Assembly: GCF_001655005.1 (NCBI RefSeq) | Contig: NZ_LXET01000063.1 | Coordinates: 62,001 to 126,000 of the forward strand | Length of the DNA stretch: 64,000 bases | Origin: Hafnia paralvei ATCC 29927 | GTDB taxonomy: Bacteria > Pseudomonadota > Gammaproteobacteria > Enterobacterales > Enterobacteriaceae | Direction: 5' to 3' | Shown here: in pieces, positions 61,906-64,000 of the stretch | Numbering within the stretch: position 1 is the stretch's first letter | Layout of the letters: every line of letters starts with the position of its first letter | Notes under the pieces: generated by a model | What the model was told of the DNA's origin: nothing | Seen by the model: the letters and a program-made list of their open reading frames with translations, nothing else | Database searches by the model: none | Translations under genes and position numbers: made by a program

Positions 61906-62185
61906 AAATCATGCAGGTTAGGATTCGCCTACAGGGATGTAGGCGAAAGAACGGAGGAGCCAGGATGGCGATTGCCGTTCGTTCCGTTAAGACCGAAATG
62001 ATGAAACGAGGGCACCCGCGCAGCGGGCTGGTAGGGGGTGCCAAGCCGGGATGCAAGGCGGCGGCGATTGAGCCGCCTTGCTCGGACGCAGACACGATGC
62101 TAAGGAGATACTCGGTGTTATAGGCGTACGAAACCTTTCACAGAACTGACGGTAACTGAAAGGTCAAAACCAGCACCCTGTTGCG
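61906..62185. repeat. GC-rich multi-hairpin element, candidate dispersed repeat
   Basis: About 280 bases between the gene remnant and yidA, richer in G+C than its surroundings, with successive hairpins: TTCGCCTACA-GGGA-TGTAGGCGAA (61924-61947), GCCA-GGA-TGGC (61959-61969), GGCACCC/GGGTGCC (62011-62042, with CCCGC/GCGGG inside), GCAAGGCGGC/GCCGCCTTGC (62053-62081) and ACCTTTCA/TGAAAGGT (62133-62164). ORFs of 70 (plus) and 103 codons (minus) cross it but look like shadows. It matches no ERIC, REP, tRNA or IS end that I know. Limits are approximate. Confidence 0.5.
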
Positions 62186-62210
62186 AAATTATAAAAAACT
62201 CAATGACCTT

Positions 62211-63026
62211 CTACTTCTCAAATACAAATTTGTTGATTGCTACAGCCACGCCATCTTCCTGATTGGTCGTGGTAACAAACTGAGCGGCTTCTTTAATGGA
62301 GGGCTCGGCATTTCCCATCGCTACACCAACGCCAGCATATTTCACCATTGCCAAATCGTTGCCGTGATCGCCAATACACATCACATTTTCACGTGGAATA
62401 TTTAGGTATTCCGCCATTTGAGCAACCCCTTTTCCTTTATCGGCATCTTTGTTTAAGATTTCGAGGAAGTTTGGGCTGCTTCTCACTATGGTATAGCGTT
62501 CATATGCTTCTGGAGGAATTCGTGCGATGGCTTTCTCCAACACCTCAGGATCATCGATCATCATCACTTTAGGGAAGCACGTATTTTTATCCATTTCATC
62601 AACAGGACAGAAATAAAGAGGTATTCCAGTGATGAATGATTCCTGCACCGTGTGCTTACTAATGTCGCGGTTTGCGGTATACAACTTGTGATGATCGAGT
62701 GCGTGAAAATGTGAGCCAATTTGGTGCGACAACGATTCGAGGTATAAATAGTCGTTAAAATCGAGCAGCGTTTCGAACAGCGGTTCCCCATTTTCGGCAT
62801 GAACAATTAGACCGCCGTTATTGCAGAGGCAGTAGCATCCCGTTTTATCCAACTCCAACTCTCGTAAATATTGCTGTGCGCCGATAAACGGACGTCCCGT
62901 CGCCAGCAATACGTGTACGCCCTGAGCTTTAGCCGCCAAAATAGCCTGTTTCACCGCAGGGGCAACCGCCCGATCGTTATTAAGTAAGGTTCCATCCAGA
63001 TCTATAGCAATCAGTTTAATCGACAT
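62211..63026 (-). CDS. yidA: HAD-family sugar phosphatase YidA
   Basis: 271-residue Cof-type HAD phosphatase acting on small sugar phosphates. Motif I is IAIDLDGTLL (residues 5-14, nucleophile Asp), motif II ATGR, motif III Lys in NKDADKGKGVAQMAE, motif IV IGDHGNDLAMV. SHFHALDHHKLYTANRDISKHTVQESF is specific for YidA. The ATG at 63026 is preceded by GGGAA; a GTG directly before it is less likely. It lies between the dgo region and gyrB, the E. coli order. Confidence 0.95.
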   Translation of the reverse strand: MSIKLIAIDLDGTLLNNDRAVAPAVKQAILAAKAQGVHVLLATGRPFIGAQQYLRELELDKTGCYCLCNNGGLIVHAENGEPLFETLLDFNDYLYLESLSHQIGSHFHALDHHKLYTANRDISKHTVQESFITGIPLYFCPVDEMDKNTCFPKVMMIDDPEVLEKAIARIPPEAYERYTIVRSSPNFLEILNKDADKGKGVAQMAEYLNIPRENVMCIGDHGNDLAMVKYAGVGVAMGNAEPSIKEAAQFVTTTNQEDGVAVAINKFVFEK

Positions 63027-63123
63027 CACATTTTCCCTTCGGATCAGAATAATAGTGTAACGGTAATCAATCTAGGCCAGGTTGTCATTGCTTATGCGAG
63101 GTAAAAATGAGGATCAAATACAT

Positions 63124-63150
63124 AAAAAAAGGGACGATAAATCGTCCCTT
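63124..63150 (-). terminator. gyrB terminator
   Basis: AAGGGACGAT / ATCGTCCCTT, 10-bp perfect stem with a 2-base gap, followed on the minus strand by seven T residues. It lies 20 bases past the gyrB stop. Confidence 0.9.
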
Positions 63151-63169
63151 CTCGCTAACTTCTTTAGGA

Positions 63170-64000
63170 TTAGAAGTCTAGGTTTGCTGCACGCAGCGCA
63201 TTCTCTTCAATAAATGCACGACGAGGTTCAACCGCATCGCCCATCAATGTGGTGAATAGCTGGTCAGCGGCCACAGCATCTTTCACAGTAACACGCAGCA
63301 TACGACGGCTCTGCGGATCCATGGTGGTTTCCCACAGCTGCTCAGGGTTCATTTCACCCAGACCTTTATAACGCTGGATAGCCAGACCGCGGCGAGACTC
63401 TTTCACTAACCACTCCAATGCCTGCTCGAAGCTGGTAATCGGCTGGCGGCGTTCACCACGCATCACAAACGCACCGTCTTCGATCATATCACGCAACGTA
63501 CCGCCCAAGTTGCAGATGCGACGGTATTCCGCGCCGTGAATAAAATCGAAGTCCAATGGGTAATCAGTATCAACCCCATGAGTACGAATACGCAGCGACG
63601 GTTCAAACATCTGACGCTCGCGGTTTTCAGTCACAATCGCAGAGTACGTACTACCGTGAACTTCTTTCTCGTTCAGGATATTCACTAGAGACTCAATCCA
63701 CTGCTGAACTTTAGCCTGATCGCCAAGATCGGCTTCCACCAACGTTGGATGGTAGATCAACTGGTTCAACAGCGCCTTAGGATAACGACGCTCCATACGA
63801 CCAATCAGTTTTTGAACCTGATAGTGCTCGGTCACCAACTTCTCTAAATGCTCGTTAGACATCGCTGGCGCATCCGCATTAATATGCAACTCAGCACCAT
63901 CCAAGGCGATAGAAAGCTGGTACTGATCCATCGCATCGTCATCTTTAATGTACTGTTCCTGCTTACCTTTTTTCACTTTATAAAGTGGAGGCTGAGCAAT
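63170..64000 (-). CDS. gyrB: DNA gyrase subunit B, C-terminal part
   Basis: Type II topoisomerase ATPase subunit; here the last 276 residues are visible, from IAQPPLYKVKKGKQEQY to the end, and the gene continues past the window. This covers the end of the TOPRIM domain, the GyrB-specific insert of Gram-negative gyrases (MDQYQLSIALDGAELHINADAP to FEPSLRIRTHGVDTDYP) and the tail IQRYKGLGEMNPEQLWETTMDP that contacts GyrA. No frame damage seen. Codon frame is intact to base 64000. Confidence 0.98.
   Translation of the reverse strand: MAQPPLYKVKKGKQEQYIKDDDAMDQYQLSIALDGAELHINADAPAMSNEHLEKLVTEHYQVQKLIGRMERRYPKALLNQLIYHPTLVEADLGDQAKVQQWIESLVNILNEKEVHGSTYSAIVTENRERQMFEPSLRIRTHGVDTDYPLDFDFIHGAEYRRICNLGGTLRDMIEDGAFVMRGERRQPITSFEQALEWLVKESRRGLAIQRYKGLGEMNPEQLWETTMDPQSRRMLRVTVKDAVAADQLFTTLMGDAVEPRRAFIEENALRAANLDF

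Noticed and set aside
61784..62095. 103-codon ORF on the minus strand across the hairpin element
   Set aside because: It crosses the pseudogene and all main inverted repeats, has no ribosome site that I can see, and the peptide is low-complexity and lacks any family signature.
61911..62123. 70-codon ORF on the plus strand in the same element
   Set aside because: It is made mostly of hairpin arms, rich in Arg, Gly and Lys, with no convincing start signal; treated as part of the structured element.

Overview
The window is about 64 kb of ordinary chromosome from a member of the Enterobacterales. Nearly every protein matches an Escherichia coli K-12 counterpart at high similarity (from memory of those families), and the gene neighbourhoods are those around the E. 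coli waa, rpmBG, pyrE, spoT, glyQS, mtl, ibpAB, dgo and gyrB loci. Base composition looks moderate and the accessory content points to a Hafnia/Obesumbacterium-like genus, but the species is an inference that only a database search could settle. No phage, plasmid, IS transposase, CRISPR array, rRNA or tRNA gene was seen.

Layout. (1) 1-11.0 kb: lipopolysaccharide core. hldD-waaF-waaC-waaL run rightward; waaQ-waaG-waaP-GT8-waaY-waaZ-waaU run leftward behind a JUMPStart/ops element, so that operon should be RfaH-controlled. waaA-coaD follow. The distal genes of the core operon are strikingly AT-rich. (2) 12.8-20.2 kb: housekeeping block mutM, rpmG-rpmB, radC, coaBC, dut, slmA, pyrE, rph, yicC. 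(3) 20.3-23.4 kb: a small accessory block (two YdcZ-type transporter halves, a beta-hydroxyacid dehydrogenase, a LysR regulator). (4) 23.6-36.7 kb: yicG, ligB, gmk-rpoZ-spoT-trmH-recG, gltS, xanP, yicH. (5) 36.7-42.9 kb: dcrB, a GNAT, yhhQ, tusA, an orphan LacI-type regulator, yiaD, yiaC-tag and an unrecognised small outer-membrane protein. (6) 43.1-51.9 kb: glyQS, yiaF, mannitol operon mtlADR with four CRP-like sites, yibL. (7) 51.9-56.4 kb: avtA, heat-shock operon ibpAB with a sigma-32 promoter and two ROSE-like RNA thermometers, yidQ, yidR. (8) 56.6-61.5 kb: D-galactonate operon dgoRKADT with translationally coupled genes. (9) 61.5-64 kb: a decayed ammonia-lyase start, a GC-rich five-hairpin element of unknown nature, yidA, and the C-terminal third of gyrB, cut by the window end.

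How the genes work together: the LPS genes build inner and outer core from heptose epimerase (HldD), Kdo transferase (WaaA), heptosyltransferases I/II/III (WaaC/F/Q), glucosyltransferase (WaaG), kinases (WaaP/Y) and the O-antigen ligase (WaaL). The mtl and dgo operons are complete, self-contained sugar pathways. The most interesting unexplained items are the structured element at 61.9-62.2 kb, the long hairpin in the rpmBG leader at 14.2 kb, the accessory block at 20-23 kb, and the orphan outer-membrane protein at 42.4 kb. I did not find a convincing new multi-gene system.
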